Shown: positions 22,362-31,541 of the stretch, one piece after another
Layout: the number at the start of each line of letters is the position of its first letter
Numbering within the stretch: the first letter of the stretch is position 1
Assembly (NCBI GenBank): GCA_964497715.1
Contig: CAZCDH010000004.1
Span: 1 to 43,791 of the forward strand
Direction: 5' to 3'
Length of the DNA stretch: 43,791 bases
From: JABHIB01 sp964497715
Lineage (GTDB): Archaea; Nanobdellota; Nanobdellia; SCGC-AAA011-G17; PNOQ01
The notes under the pieces: generated by a model
Databases searched by the model: none
Told to the model about the DNA's origin: nothing
Seen by the model: only the letters and a program-made list of their open reading frames with translations
Made by a program: the position numbers and the translations under genes

Positions 22362-24559
22362 TTTTCGTAGATTTCATCTAAAATTTCTCGTATGTTTTTT
22401 GCTTTTTTTGGTCCTAATTTCTCTACAGATTCTAATTCTTCTTTAGATGAATTTATTATTTTTTTAACAGTTTTAAATTTTTTAAGAATTGATTTTGCTA
22501 GTGTAGGGCCAATTCCTGGCAATGATTCTATAATAAATTCTTGTTGTTCTTTTGTCATTACTGGTTTTTTCTCAATTCTAGTCCCAAATGATGTGTTGCT
22601 AGTCTGTTGCTCTCTTTTTGCTATCGTTCTTATTAATTCTGCAGTTTCTTTAAAATTTTGTGTGTGTATTATAGGTATCCTATAAGATACTGCTATTGTT
22701 GCTAGCATGCCTCTTATTGCATTTGGATGGATGTTCCTTATTGAATATATATCTTCATTCCCTTCAATTATTAGAATAGGTCTTTCAAAATTTTCTTTTA
22801 AATCTTTTAATTGTAATAATAATCTTTTATCTATTATCGAATTAACAAAATCTTCAGAAGTTTTTCTTTCTATCCCTACCCTATTTGAAACTATAAAATC
22901 TGCACTTTTAAGAGATTTTACAGTGAGATCTAATCCTAATTCTGATAATTCTTTGAGAATACTTGATCCTTGTTCACGAGAATCTGCATAAATCTTAATA
23001 TCTTCTTTTTTTGTATAGGGTTCTAGTTTTTGTTGTTCTGTAAGGTTTAAATTTCCTCTTAATTCTTTTAATGCAGCATACATCCTTTTTTCTTTATGTA
23101 CTGAGGCCCAATGATATACTTCATCTCTTGTATTTTTTGTTATTAATACTTTGACCTTACCTTTTTCTAATCTTGCAGTACGTCCCCTACGTTGGATGCT
23201 CCTTATTGCAGAAGGAACAGGTTCATAAAATATTACCAATTCTACTTTTGGAATGTCTAAACCTTCTTCACCTATAGATGTCGAAATTAAACAGTTATAT
23301 ATGCTGTCTTCAAAGTCTTTTATTATTTGAACTTGTTCTTTTTGTGTTAGTCCAGTACCTTTTTTCTTTAATTGACCAACAAATAATTTAGGATTTATTC
23401 CATCTATTTTTTTTAATTCTCCTTCAATCTTTTTTGCAGAATCTCGATATTGATTAAAAATTATGATTCTAGTTTCAGGATTATCTTTTAATTCTTTTTT
23501 TATTATATTTTTCAATTCTATTTCTTTTGGGTGTTCTATTTTAGAATCACACATCTTCTTGGAGAGTATAAAAGCTGATTTTATATTCAAATCTTTAGTA
23601 AGGTTTTTTGCAGATTTTGTTTTATTCTTTCCAGTTCCATCAAATATTGATTTTAGATAAGTGTATAGGGATTCTGCACCTTGAGTTTCTATTAATTCAA
23701 TTGCATGTCCGATTTTTATTGCTTCTGCTGAACAACTTATTGATTTGAATACTTCAAAATCTCTCTGGCCTCTTGCTATTTCTCCTTGTAGTGAAGACAT
23801 CACTTTCAACAATTCTTTTTTTGATAATTTTGTTGTTGTTCTAATATATCCAAATTTTTTCAATTCTTCTAGTCTTTGAGTGTATGCATTTTCTAAAAAT
23901 AGTTTTATTTCTTTAAAATTTTCAGGTAGGTTAACTTTTATCCATTCAGTATCTACTTCTTGGATATATTTTTTTACATCAGGATCTTTTTCTGTTCTTA
24001 CTTCTATTTCTTTTATGTATAGATTTTTACATACTTCCTTAATTTTTTCTAAATCTGATCCTGGAGAAGCAGTTAATCCTATAATTCTTGCATCTTTTGA
24101 TTCTCTTATGTATCTTTTTGCTAACCAAGTATATGAATAATTTTGCACTGCCCTATGTGCTTCATCAATTACTAATAATGAAGTATTCTTAAAATTAAAT
24201 GTATTATTTATTACATCATTTTCTATAGTTTGAGGGGTACTTATGACAATCTTTGCTTTTTTTGAGATTTCTTCTCTTTTTTGTGGAGCAATTGCCCCTG
24301 TAAATAAAAATATATCTTCAATATTTGTACACTCTTTAAATTCTTCATAAATTTGATTTGCCAAAGGTTTTGTAGGAGTTAAGAATAATATATTTGATCC
24401 TTTGTGAGTATTTAATCTATTTATTGCTACTAAAATTGCAGTTTTAGTTTTTCCCATTCCTGTAGGTAATGCTACTAGGGTGTTTTTATTTGAACAACTT
24501 TCCAATATTGTTTCTTGATATAGTCTCGGTTCAAAATTTTTTATAGAATGTCGATTCAT
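22358..24559 (-). CDS. hef: Hef helicase-nuclease
   Basis: The 733-residue protein unwinds and cuts branched DNA at stalled forks. The N-terminal superfamily 2 helicase has PTGMGKTKTA (about 33-42), a DEAH box (VIDEAHRA), TASPGS and the motif VI region SIQRRGRTARLEKG. The C-terminal XPF-type nuclease has SADFIVSNRVGIERKTSEDF with the intact ERK-x3-D core (about 560-568), and a tandem helix-hairpin-helix ends the protein (LPGIGPTLAKSIL, VEKLGPKKAKNI). Both halves look functional. TTTATAAA at 24581-24588 is 26 nt before the ATG. Confidence 0.96.
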   Translation of the reverse strand: MNRHSIKNFEPRLYQETILESCSNKNTLVALPTGMGKTKTAILVAINRLNTHKGSNILFLTPTKPLANQIYEEFKECTNIEDIFLFTGAIAPQKREEISKKAKIVISTPQTIENDVINNTFNFKNTSLLVIDEAHRAVQNYSYTWLAKRYIRESKDARIIGLTASPGSDLEKIKEVCKNLYIKEIEVRTEKDPDVKKYIQEVDTEWIKVNLPENFKEIKLFLENAYTQRLEELKKFGYIRTTTKLSKKELLKVMSSLQGEIARGQRDFEVFKSISCSAEAIKIGHAIELIETQGAESLYTYLKSIFDGTGKNKTKSAKNLTKDLNIKSAFILSKKMCDSKIEHPKEIELKNIIKKELKDNPETRIIIFNQYRDSAKKIEGELKKIDGINPKLFVGQLKKKGTGLTQKEQVQIIKDFEDSIYNCLISTSIGEEGLDIPKVELVIFYEPVPSAIRSIQRRGRTARLEKGKVKVLITKNTRDEVYHWASVHKEKRMYAALKELRGNLNLTEQQKLEPYTKKEDIKIYADSREQGSSILKELSELGLDLTVKSLKSADFIVSNRVGIERKTSEDFVNSIIDKRLLLQLKDLKENFERPILIIEGNEDIYSIRNIHPNAIRGMLATIAVSYRIPIIHTQNFKETAELIRTIAKREQQTSNTSFGTRIEKKPVMTKEQQEFIIESLPGIGPTLAKSILKKFKTVKKIINSSKEELESVEKLGPKKAKNIREILDEIYEN

Positions 24560-24580
24560 AAATTTGATATTTATTATTTC

Positions 24581-24588
24581 TTTATAAA
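24581..24588 (-). promoter_or_regulatory. TATA box of hef
   Basis: TTTATAAA, centred 26 nt upstream of the ATG at 24559, predicts a leaderless transcript. Confidence 0.6.
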
Positions 24589-24611
24589 TTATTGTGCCGT
24601 GTATGACAAAA

Positions 24612-25358
24612 TTAAGAATTTGTTTTGTATAAATAGCCTATAAATAATGTTATTGAAGTTAATAACCCCAAAAAGATTATACTTATCAAGTTTATATCTG
24701 GCGAATTCATTAATATTGTTGAAACTATAATAAAGATTGCAGAAAATACATATAATGGGAGTGATCCAAAAAAGATTTTTGCACCATCTAATTTTGATAG
24801 AGGTATCATTGAGTAAAGTGCAAGGAGATAATTCATTTCTATAAATGGTTCAAATCCTGGAAGTGAAAGTGATTTAAATATTAATGCTAGTAAGATATAT
24901 GTCATTGGTCCTGCTAATGCAATTATTGCAGTTTCAAATTCTGTGATTCTTGCATATTTTTTACTAACTCTTTTTAGAATTACTTCTTTTGCTTGCGAAG
25001 TTCCAGTTATCATTAATTTTATGTAACCTATTGATAAAAATACTGTAATTAAGGGCAAGATTATTCCTATGTAAATCGATTTTATCTTTTTGTTGAAGAT
25101 TTTTATCGGAAATTTTGCACTTTTTGTAATTCCATATTTTTTAATTTGCCATAGTTGATATTCTGTTTCACAACCTTTTCTTCTTGCTATAATCTTTCTT
25201 ACTGATTCTCCGATAATAAGGGTTAATGCTGCAAGTATAGTTAGCCTTAGCCAATTTACTATTGTAAAATTATTATAAGAAAATATGAATCCAATTATTA
25301 AAGTCGATATAAAAATGTGTTTTATTTCAGTTTTTTTGAAAAATTTATTTTTTGGCAT
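24612..25358 (-). CDS. M50 protease-like membrane protein with lost zinc ligands
   Basis: The 248-residue protein has about seven hydrophobic helices. The segment GESVRKIIARRKGCETEYQL (about 50-69) corresponds to the archaeal M50-like pattern HELAHK..AR..G..AEY, but both histidines of HExxH are replaced (GESVR). The second motif, SKLDGAKIFFG, keeps the aspartate of the LDG site. It is probably a catalytically dead site-2-protease relative, perhaps a scaffold or regulator. Its start overlaps the TraB-family gene by 14 nt, so the two are coupled. Confidence 0.7.
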   Translation of the reverse strand: MPKNKFFKKTEIKHIFISTLIIGFIFSYNNFTIVNWLRLTILAALTLIIGESVRKIIARRKGCETEYQLWQIKKYGITKSAKFPIKIFNKKIKSIYIGIILPLITVFLSIGYIKLMITGTSQAKEVILKRVSKKYARITEFETAIIALAGPMTYILLALIFKSLSLPGFEPFIEMNYLLALYSMIPLSKLDGAKIFFGSLPLYVFSAIFIIVSTILMNSPDINLISIIFLGLLTSITLFIGYLYKTNS

Positions 25359-26019
25359 TTTTTATATATTTTATTATGCTGTCTTCATGACCTGCACCTA
25401 CTATTGCTAATATCTTCTTATCCGGATAACTATTAATTAATGTATTTAAATTTTTTGCCAATATTTTGTCCCTTTCTTTAATGAGTACCTTATATATTGA
25501 AGGATATCTCTTTTTTACAATCATTATTAATTTTTTAATGAATTTTTTATCTGGCACTTTTGTTAGATCTATTTCTTTTATTTGTTTTTTGAACAAACCT
25601 GCACCTAATATATCTATTGCAAATCTCATTTTTTCTTTAATCGTTAGTTCTTCTGATAATCTTTTTAGGGTTATTCTTATATCCTGATCTATCAAACTTA
25701 TTTTAGTATTATTTTTCTTTGCTAGTTTGAGTGCCTCTTTCATTTCGGCACCAGGTTCCATTCCTACTAGTTTCCCCATCTTTTTTTCAGCTACTGCACC
25801 AATTATATTGAAGATATATCCTGTCAGTCCTATGCTTCTTATGTCTTTTAATGATTTTTTTCTTTTTTTGGGATTGAGAATTAGATATAATCTTATTTGG
25901 TCTAGTTCGAGTGCAATTATATCGGGTTCTATTTCTGAAAATGCAGTTTTTACATCGTTTACACTTTCTTTTGCAATATGTGAAGACCCTATTAAAAATA
26001 AGTTTTCAATTTTCAACAT
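25345..26019 (-). CDS. TraB/PrgY-family protein without membrane tail
   Basis: The 224-residue protein has the family motifs: GSSHIAKES at the N-terminus (about 11-19), IALELDQIRLYL (about 35-46), VGMEPGAEM and the C-terminal GAGHEDSI. TraB-type proteins resemble erythromycin esterase/ChaN-like enzymes and inhibit peptide pheromones in enterococci; the archaeal role is unknown. Many archaeal homologues carry a C-terminal membrane domain. Here that part is absent, and the overlapping downstream gene encodes a membrane protein instead, suggesting a split or paired arrangement. Confidence 0.85.
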   Translation of the reverse strand: MLKIENLFLIGSSHIAKESVNDVKTAFSEIEPDIIALELDQIRLYLILNPKKRKKSLKDIRSIGLTGYIFNIIGAVAEKKMGKLVGMEPGAEMKEALKLAKKNNTKISLIDQDIRITLKRLSEELTIKEKMRFAIDILGAGLFKKQIKEIDLTKVPDKKFIKKLIMIVKKRYPSIYKVLIKERDKILAKNLNTLINSYPDKKILAIVGAGHEDSIIKYIKNAKK

Positions 26020-26031
26020 ATAGTAGAAAGA

Positions 26032-26048
26032 TATATAAAGTTTAAAAG
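26032..26048. promoter_or_regulatory. Divergent TATA boxes for TraB and PRC-barrel genes
   Basis: TATATAAA at 26032-26039 serves the rightward PRC-barrel gene, with a leader that carries AGAAGGAGGGG before the ATG. TTTAAAAG at 26041-26048, read leftward as CTTTTAAA, is centred 26 nt before the TraB ATG. The two boxes are nearly adjacent, so binding may be mutually exclusive. Confidence 0.45.
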
Positions 26049-26082
26049 ACTTCTGTTTGATACTCTAGAAGGAGGGGTTAAT

Positions 26083-26361
26083 ATGTTAAAAACTAAACAA
26101 ATAAATGATATTTATGATATGGAAGTCTATACCGATTCAGGAGACTATTTCGGAGATATTGAAGAATCTATTTTGACAACTAATAAAATTTTTGGATGGA
26201 GGGTTAAAGCAACTAAGAGGTCATACCTTTCAAAAATACTTGGTGGAGCTAAGGGAGTAATCATACCTCATCAGTTAGTTAAGGCAATAGGGGATATAGT
26301 TATAATTAGTAAGGCTGCAGTACCTGTCCACGAAGAAGAAAGTCAGCTTGAAGAAGTATAG
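26083..26361 (+). CDS. PRC-barrel domain protein
   Basis: The 92-residue protein is a single PRC-barrel (about 7-82), with DMEVYTDSGDYFGDIEES and the closing strand IGDIVIISKA. An acidic tail HEEESQLEEV ends it. The SD AAGGAGGGG, six bases before the ATG, is strong. It is a paralogue of the protein at 9907 but diverged, with an inserted basic loop (KRSYLSKILGGAKG). The function is unknown. Confidence 0.85.
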   Translation: MLKTKQINDIYDMEVYTDSGDYFGDIEESILTTNKIFGWRVKATKRSYLSKILGGAKGVIIPHQLVKAIGDIVIISKAAVPVHEEESQLEEV

Positions 26362-26405
26362 AAAAACCATAACGTTTAAATACTTTTAATTTCTTTATCT
26401 ATCTA

Positions 26406-26966
26406 ATGGTATCAACTTTACAACAATCGATTGAATTCCTTAAGGACTTCGGAATGTTTGATGTAGTACTTCCGTTCTTACTTGTTTTTGCAATTGTTTT
26501 TGCAGTTTTAGAAAAAACTATGATCCTTGGAAAAGAAGGTAATGCTGGAACAAAGAAAAATCTAAATGCAATTGTTGCTCTTGTCATGGCTTTGATAACT
26601 GTGGCAACAAATCAAGTTGTTAGTGTTATTAATGAAGCTTTACCGAATATAGTTCTTTTGGGAGTTGTTTCAATTTCATTTTTATTACTGGTAGGTATGT
26701 TTTTAAAAACTGGAGAGTTTGATTTGCATGAAAAATCTAAAAAATGGTTTATGTTTGTTTTATTCTTAATGTTTTTAGGAACAGTTTTTATTTTTGCTAG
26801 TGCTATTGGTATTGATGGGGTTAGTATGCTCGATAGATTCTTTTCATGGATAGGTGGGGCAATAGGAACATCAATTGTAGCACCTCTTGTATTCTTAGTA
26901 ATAGTTGTTGGAACTATCTATCTTGTTGTAAGAGATTCCGCTAGTCCTGGAGATGGTGGGGGCTAA
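26406..26966 (+). CDS. Polytopic membrane protein, filament-locus paralogue 1
   Basis: The 186-residue protein has an N-terminal amphipathic helix, then VLPFLLVFAIVFAVLEKTMILG (residues about 20-41, only part conserved) and four or five transmembrane helices. The core PFLLxFxIxFxxLEKTxxLG recurs in the next two genes, so the three are paralogues by tandem duplication. A TATA-like GTTTAAATAC at 26373 precedes it. It opens the filament locus. The family is unnamed as far as I recognise; a membrane ring or channel subunit is a reasonable guess. Confidence 0.75.
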   Translation: MVSTLQQSIEFLKDFGMFDVVLPFLLVFAIVFAVLEKTMILGKEGNAGTKKNLNAIVALVMALITVATNQVVSVINEALPNIVLLGVVSISFLLLVGMFLKTGEFDLHEKSKKWFMFVLFLMFLGTVFIFASAIGIDGVSMLDRFFSWIGGAIGTSIVAPLVFLVIVVGTIYLVVRDSASPGDGGG

Positions 26967-27518
26967 ATGGTTAATTTTCATCAAATCTATTATCAACTAC
27001 AAAGTTCTGGGATGTTTGAATATCTTTTACCTTTCTTATTAATTTTCATCATCATTTTTTCTGTTCTTGAGAAAACATTTATACTTGGAGTTAAAAAGAG
27101 TGAGATGCAACTGAATCCTACTCCTCCTCCTGCTAATGTTGAAGTTAAATATCCTAAAACTGATATGAATATGGTTTTTTCAATGGTACTCTCTTTGATA
27201 GTTATAGCAAATACTGAAATAGTTAGTATAATTAATAATTATGTTTCTAAAATGGGTCTTGTAATGGTCCTTGCACTTATATGTATGCTTGCAGTAGGAT
27301 TATTAAGTGGATCTCATAAAAACCTTCCAATTACTGCTGCTGCGATTATTGCAATACTTGCAGCGATGTGGTCATTAGTACCTTATCAATACGGTAGTAT
27401 GTTTGGATTCTCTAACTGGTTTTATATAGGTACTGATACTTATGTTGCGTTTACAGGTCTAGCAATTGTAGTAGGACTAATCTATTATGTTAGAAGAAGT
27501 TCTTCATCAGGATCATAA
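26967..27518 (+). CDS. Polytopic membrane protein, filament-locus paralogue 2
   Basis: The ATG follows the stop of paralogue 1 without a gap. The 183-residue protein keeps LPFLLIFIIIFSVLEKTFILG near residues 21-41. A hydrophilic loop with PTPPPANVEVKYPKTD (about 50-65) separates the first helix from about four more. The C-terminus is basic and serine-rich (VRRSSSSGS). It is likely co-expressed and co-assembled with paralogue 1. Confidence 0.75.
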   Translation: MVNFHQIYYQLQSSGMFEYLLPFLLIFIIIFSVLEKTFILGVKKSEMQLNPTPPPANVEVKYPKTDMNMVFSMVLSLIVIANTEIVSIINNYVSKMGLVMVLALICMLAVGLLSGSHKNLPITAAAIIAILAAMWSLVPYQYGSMFGFSNWFYIGTDTYVAFTGLAIVVGLIYYVRRSSSSGS

Positions 27519-27588
27519 TATTTCTTAAATTTAATTTTTCTGATTTAGATAATATTATAAAGAAAAGAAAATAGTTTTATTATAGAAA

Positions 27589-28083
27589 ATGGCACCAGAT
27601 ATATCTATATTAAATAATTTTTTACCGTTATTCGTATTTGTCTTAATATTTGTTTTCTTATATGCTATTCTTGAAAAGACTAAACTTCTTGGAGATAGTA
27701 GTAGATTTAATTTTCTTGTTAGTTTATGTATTGCTGTAATGTCCATGTTTTCTGGTAGTTCTACAGAATTAATTTTGGCAGTTTTACCGTGGTACATATT
27801 TTTAATGTTCTTTTTATTATTATTATTTACCTTGTTTATGTTTTTTGGTGTTGATGCGAAAGATGTATGGCCAAAAGTTGGTGGACAAACTACTGTTTTC
27901 ATTGTTATGATAATTGCTTTAATTGTTAGTATAACTAAAGTATTTGGTCCTGTTTTTACACCTTATGCTGTAGAAGGGACTAGTAATGTATTTAGAACAA
28001 TTTTTCACCCAAGAGTTGTTGGGGCATTCTTCATACTATTAATTGCATCTTTACTAATAAAAAATATCTCAGAGAACGTTTAA
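27589..28083 (+). CDS. Polytopic membrane protein, filament-locus paralogue 3
   Basis: The 164-residue protein begins MAPDISILNNFLPLFVFVLI and keeps FLYAILEKTKLLG near 22-34. It has four transmembrane helices. It is the most diverged of the three and has its own TATA-like ATTATAAAG near 27553. It is convergent with the coiled-coil gene at 28087, three bases apart. Confidence 0.75.
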   Translation: MAPDISILNNFLPLFVFVLIFVFLYAILEKTKLLGDSSRFNFLVSLCIAVMSMFSGSSTELILAVLPWYIFLMFFLLLLFTLFMFFGVDAKDVWPKVGGQTTVFIVMIIALIVSITKVFGPVFTPYAVEGTSNVFRTIFHPRVVGAFFILLIASLLIKNISENV

Positions 28084-28086
28084 GAG

Positions 28087-28785
28087 TTATTTTTTCTTTT
28101 TTAGTTCTTCAGTTATTTTTGAAAGTTCTTTGATGTTCTTTGTCATAGGCGCGATAATTTTTTCTAATACTTTTTCTATCGCTTGCATTTCTGCCCCAAC
28201 ATCTTTTATACCTTCTCCATATTCGTTTACCTTTCCCATTACTGCAGTCTGAAGGTTGTCGAATCTTTGTTGAGTTCTCAACACTTCTTGTTTTATAGAA
28301 TGAACATCAGTGTTTGTTTTTTCTTTCCACTTATGTATATCTCCAATGTTTTGCAATAGTTCTTCCCATTTTTCTTTTACAACAGATTCTGCTATTTCTT
28401 CTACCATCTCATAACTGGCCCTCTCTATTGGTTGAGATTGAGGCGCCATCATTTGTTGTGTGGGAGGCATTGAATTTTCTTGAGGAAGTTGCATAGGTGT
28501 CTCTTGTGTCGAAGGTGTTGGACTTGGTGCACTTGATAATCCTAAAGGGATTCCCTTTGTTTCAGGAGGACCTATAGGAGTCTGAGGTGGTAATCCTGCA
28601 CCAAGACTTGTAGAAATTGCTTCTTGCTTAATGTTTGTTTGATCTATTGCCCCAGAAATTTGTTCATGAGTATAAGCTTTGTCTTTTAGTTTTCCTATTA
28701 TTTGTTCGTTTGTTAATCCAGATTTTTTCATTTCTGCAACTTCATTTACTGGAACTTTTTTTACGTTTTCTTTTTGGTTCAACAT
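28087..28785 (-). CDS. Cytosolic coiled-coil protein with proline-rich linker
   Basis: The 232-residue protein has a short N-terminal helical domain (about 10-50, MKKSGLTNEQIIGKLKDKAY) resembling UBA-like binding bundles. A Pro/Gln/Ser-rich linker follows (about 60-122), then a long coiled coil (about 125-230). It lies in the filament locus and could link ATPase or platform to other parts, as FlaC/D/E proteins do in archaella; that analogy is inferred. The ATG at 28785 has GAGG upstream and lies 44 nt inside the preceding gene. Confidence 0.7.
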   Translation of the reverse strand: MLNQKENVKKVPVNEVAEMKKSGLTNEQIIGKLKDKAYTHEQISGAIDQTNIKQEAISTSLGAGLPPQTPIGPPETKGIPLGLSSAPSPTPSTQETPMQLPQENSMPPTQQMMAPQSQPIERASYEMVEEIAESVVKEKWEELLQNIGDIHKWKEKTNTDVHSIKQEVLRTQQRFDNLQTAVMGKVNEYGEGIKDVGAEMQAIEKVLEKIIAPMTKNIKELSKITEELKKKK

Positions 28786-29161
28786 TCTTTATCCTCTTTT
28801 TTTCAATAATTTCTTCAACTTCTTCTTGTGTTACAAAGTTAAATGGGTCCCACATGTTAATATATTTTTCTAAAACTTTTAATTGCTCTTTTCGCACAAA
28901 ATTTTCCATTTCTTGTACTAAGTGTCTAACTGTTTCTTTTATAGTAAATATATCTTGCTTCATATCTCTCATATCTTCATTCAATGTTTTTAATTCGACA
29001 TTTGTTCGTTTATAATGGTCTATCATATTTTGATTCATCACAAACATTCTTTCTCTTGTCGAACTATAACGTCCCTCTAAAATCCTTAACCTATTGGTTA
29101 GTTCCATAAGTGTATTATATGGATTTTGGGGTTGTTGTGGTTGATTTTGTGGTTGATCCAT
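28742..29161 (-). CDS. Coiled-coil accessory protein of the filament locus
   Basis: The 139-residue protein has a Gln/Pro-rich start (MDQPQNQPQQPQNP), a coiled coil (about 15-95), the segment INMWDPFNFVTQEEVEEIIE (about 101-120) and a very basic tail (KRKRKKSSSK). The W.PF.FVT..EV pattern recalls archaellum FlaC/FlaD-type accessory proteins, with modest confidence. It is divergent from the ATPase gene and overlaps the 28785 gene, which is in the same orientation. Confidence 0.7.
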   Translation of the reverse strand: MDQPQNQPQQPQNPYNTLMELTNRLRILEGRYSSTRERMFVMNQNMIDHYKRTNVELKTLNEDMRDMKQDIFTIKETVRHLVQEMENFVRKEQLKVLEKYINMWDPFNFVTQEEVEEIIEKKRIKNVEPKRKRKKSSSK

Positions 29162-29224
29162 TTTCTATTGAAGCGAAAACTATTTTAATTTAAGAATTTA
29201 TAGGTTTGATTAGTAATAAAAGTT

Positions 29225-31537
29225 ATGTTATTTTCGTTGAGTGGTAATATGGGTGTATATAAGAAAAAAATTGAACCGGGTGAGTATGAGATTATTCAAG
29301 AAGGTCGGGTCGATGTAATGAAAATAAATTGTATTGGGACCTCTTATCCTCCGTCTATTGAAGATAGTAACCTCTGTATGTTAAATGTCATAAACAAGAT
29401 TATAGGAGTTCCTAGCGTAGATAGAATAATTCTTTCTGCCGAAAAGAATTATCAATATAGCTCCGAACATACTTCTATCTTAAGAGAGGTTGCAAATCTC
29501 TATGTATATCTGGTAAAGCAAAAAAAAGTTTTGAGTTTTGCTAATAGGGGTTTAACTTTAGAATATATTCAAGCATATGGTTCAAGATTTTCGGATTTGC
29601 AATATGTTGTAACTAATCTTATAAAGAGTGACCCTATTGGTGCATATGTTGAATTAAAACGATTAATAAGAGAACAAAAACTTAGATTATCTAAAATTCG
29701 TTTTAAAGAGTTGGCTAGAGATGAAACAATTTATCTTGGAATCTTAACAGATATATTTGATTTATTAAATAAGACTAAATTAATTTCGGCAATCAAAACT
29801 TATGTTGATGGTCATGAAATTGGTGATAGAAGATTATACAAATCGGTATTTAGGCCCCTAATTTCTCCTAATTTTATGTTTACTCGTTTGATGTCAGATA
29901 TTCCTTTGGACGGTGTTGAGGTTGATGCTTATGGGCTAGATAAAGAGAGTAATGTTGTTATTTTTGAAACTCCAAAAGATATAAAATTACTTTATCATTT
30001 AAATCCTCCTGAGTTTAATTTGTCTAATGATAAGACCGAATTATTAGATCTTGCTAGATCTGTATTGGCAGAACATAAACCTCGTAGCGAGGAGTTTGTT
30101 GATCCAGATAAAATGAGACAAACATTCTATAATGTTGGAAGAGATTTATTATTGGATTTAGTTGAACATAAAGGTTATGATCTAGAGTATAATGAAGTTG
30201 AAGAGTTAGCAAAGATTTTGGTTAGATATACTGTTGGATTTGGATTGATTGAAGTTCTATTAATGGATAGTAAAATTCAAGATGTTGTAATCAATGGTCC
30301 TATCGGGGAAACTCCAATTTATATTGTACATCAAGATCATGGTGAGTGTGTTACTAATATAATCCCTAGTAGGGAAGATGGAGAGAGTTGGGCTACTAAA
30401 TTCCGAATGATTAGTGGTAGGCCGTTAGATGAAGCTAATCCTGTTTTAGATACTCAGTTATTTGTTCCAGGCGGTCAAGCAAGAGTTGCAATTATTTCTA
30501 AACCTTTAAACCCCTTAGGTTATGGTTATGCATTTAGGAGACATAGAGAACACCCTTGGACTCTTCCATTATTTATTAATAATAAGATGATTAATTCTCT
30601 TGGTGCAGCATTACTAAGTTTTGCAATTGATGGAGGTAGGACTATGTTAATTGCAGGAACAAGAAGTAGTGGAAAAACTTCACTGTTAGGTTCTTGTTTG
30701 GTAGAAATAATGAGAAAGTATAGAATTATTACAATTGAAGATACATTAGAGTTACCTGTAAGATCTATGAGAAATTTAGGTTATAATATCCAACCTCTTA
30801 AAGTTAGGGCAGCTTTATCTGAGGGAGGTTCTGAAATGTCTGCTGAAGAAGGAATCAGAACTAGTTTAAGATTGGGGGATAGTAGTTTAATAATCGGAGA
30901 GGTTAGAAGTAAGGAGGCACTTGCATTATATGAAGCTATGAGAGTTGGCGCATTGGCAAATGTTGTTGCAGGAACTATTCATGGAGGAAGCCCATATTCT
31001 GTTTTTGATAGGGTTGTTAATGATCTTGGTGTTCCTCGTACAAGTTTTAAGGCAACAGATTTAATTATTGTTGCTAACCCTATAAAATCTCCAGATGGCC
31101 TACATAAGATTAAAAGAGTTCTTAGTATAACTGAGATTAGAAAAGATTGGGAAGAAGATCCTCTGAAAGAAGGTGCATTTGTAGATTTAATGAAATATAA
31201 TGTTGAAACCGATCAGCTCGAACCTACAGATAATTTAATAAATGGAGATTCTGAAGTTATAAAAGGAATAGCTAGTACAGTTAGAGAGTGGGTAGGCGAC
31301 TGGGATGCTGTTTGGAATAATATTGAACTTAGGGCAAAAATAAAACAAAGGTTGGTTGATTATTCAAATAAAATAGGAAGACCTAGTTTGTTAGAAGCAG
31401 AGTTTGTTATTGATTCAAATGATCAATTTCATAAAATTTCCGACAGAGTTTTAAGAAAAGTTGGAAAGTTAGATAGCGACAAAATCTATTTTCAATGGAA
31501 TGAGTGGCTAAAAAAAGAGATAAAAATTGAGGGGTGA
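29225..31537 (+). CDS. Type IV filament/type II secretion assembly ATPase (FlaI/CpaF-like)
   Basis: This hexameric ATPase powers filament assembly or secretion at the cytosolic face of the membrane. The 770-residue protein has Walker A GTRSSGKTS (about 478-486), an Asp box (ITIEDTLELP), Walker B SLIIGEVRSKEA and the His box GTIHGGSPYSVFDR. The N-terminal region is longer than in FlaI (about 550 residues in total), so roughly 200 extra residues may contact other parts. AATTTATA at 29195-29202 is 26 nt before the first ATG, supporting it; an ATG at 29249 with a weak SD is an alternative. The platform gene follows in four bases. Confidence 0.93.
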   Translation: MLFSLSGNMGVYKKKIEPGEYEIIQEGRVDVMKINCIGTSYPPSIEDSNLCMLNVINKIIGVPSVDRIILSAEKNYQYSSEHTSILREVANLYVYLVKQKKVLSFANRGLTLEYIQAYGSRFSDLQYVVTNLIKSDPIGAYVELKRLIREQKLRLSKIRFKELARDETIYLGILTDIFDLLNKTKLISAIKTYVDGHEIGDRRLYKSVFRPLISPNFMFTRLMSDIPLDGVEVDAYGLDKESNVVIFETPKDIKLLYHLNPPEFNLSNDKTELLDLARSVLAEHKPRSEEFVDPDKMRQTFYNVGRDLLLDLVEHKGYDLEYNEVEELAKILVRYTVGFGLIEVLLMDSKIQDVVINGPIGETPIYIVHQDHGECVTNIIPSREDGESWATKFRMISGRPLDEANPVLDTQLFVPGGQARVAIISKPLNPLGYGYAFRRHREHPWTLPLFINNKMINSLGAALLSFAIDGGRTMLIAGTRSSGKTSLLGSCLVEIMRKYRIITIEDTLELPVRSMRNLGYNIQPLKVRAALSEGGSEMSAEEGIRTSLRLGDSSLIIGEVRSKEALALYEAMRVGALANVVAGTIHGGSPYSVFDRVVNDLGVPRTSFKATDLIIVANPIKSPDGLHKIKRVLSITEIRKDWEEDPLKEGAFVDLMKYNVETDQLEPTDNLINGDSEVIKGIASTVREWVGDWDAVWNNIELRAKIKQRLVDYSNKIGRPSLLEAEFVIDSNDQFHKISDRVLRKVGKLDSDKIYFQWNEWLKKEIKIEG

Positions 31538-31541
31538 ATGA

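Noticed and set aside
24846..24860. GGTTCAAATCC, like a tRNA T-loop
   Set aside because: No acceptor, D or anticodon stem surrounds it, and it lies within the M50-like gene.
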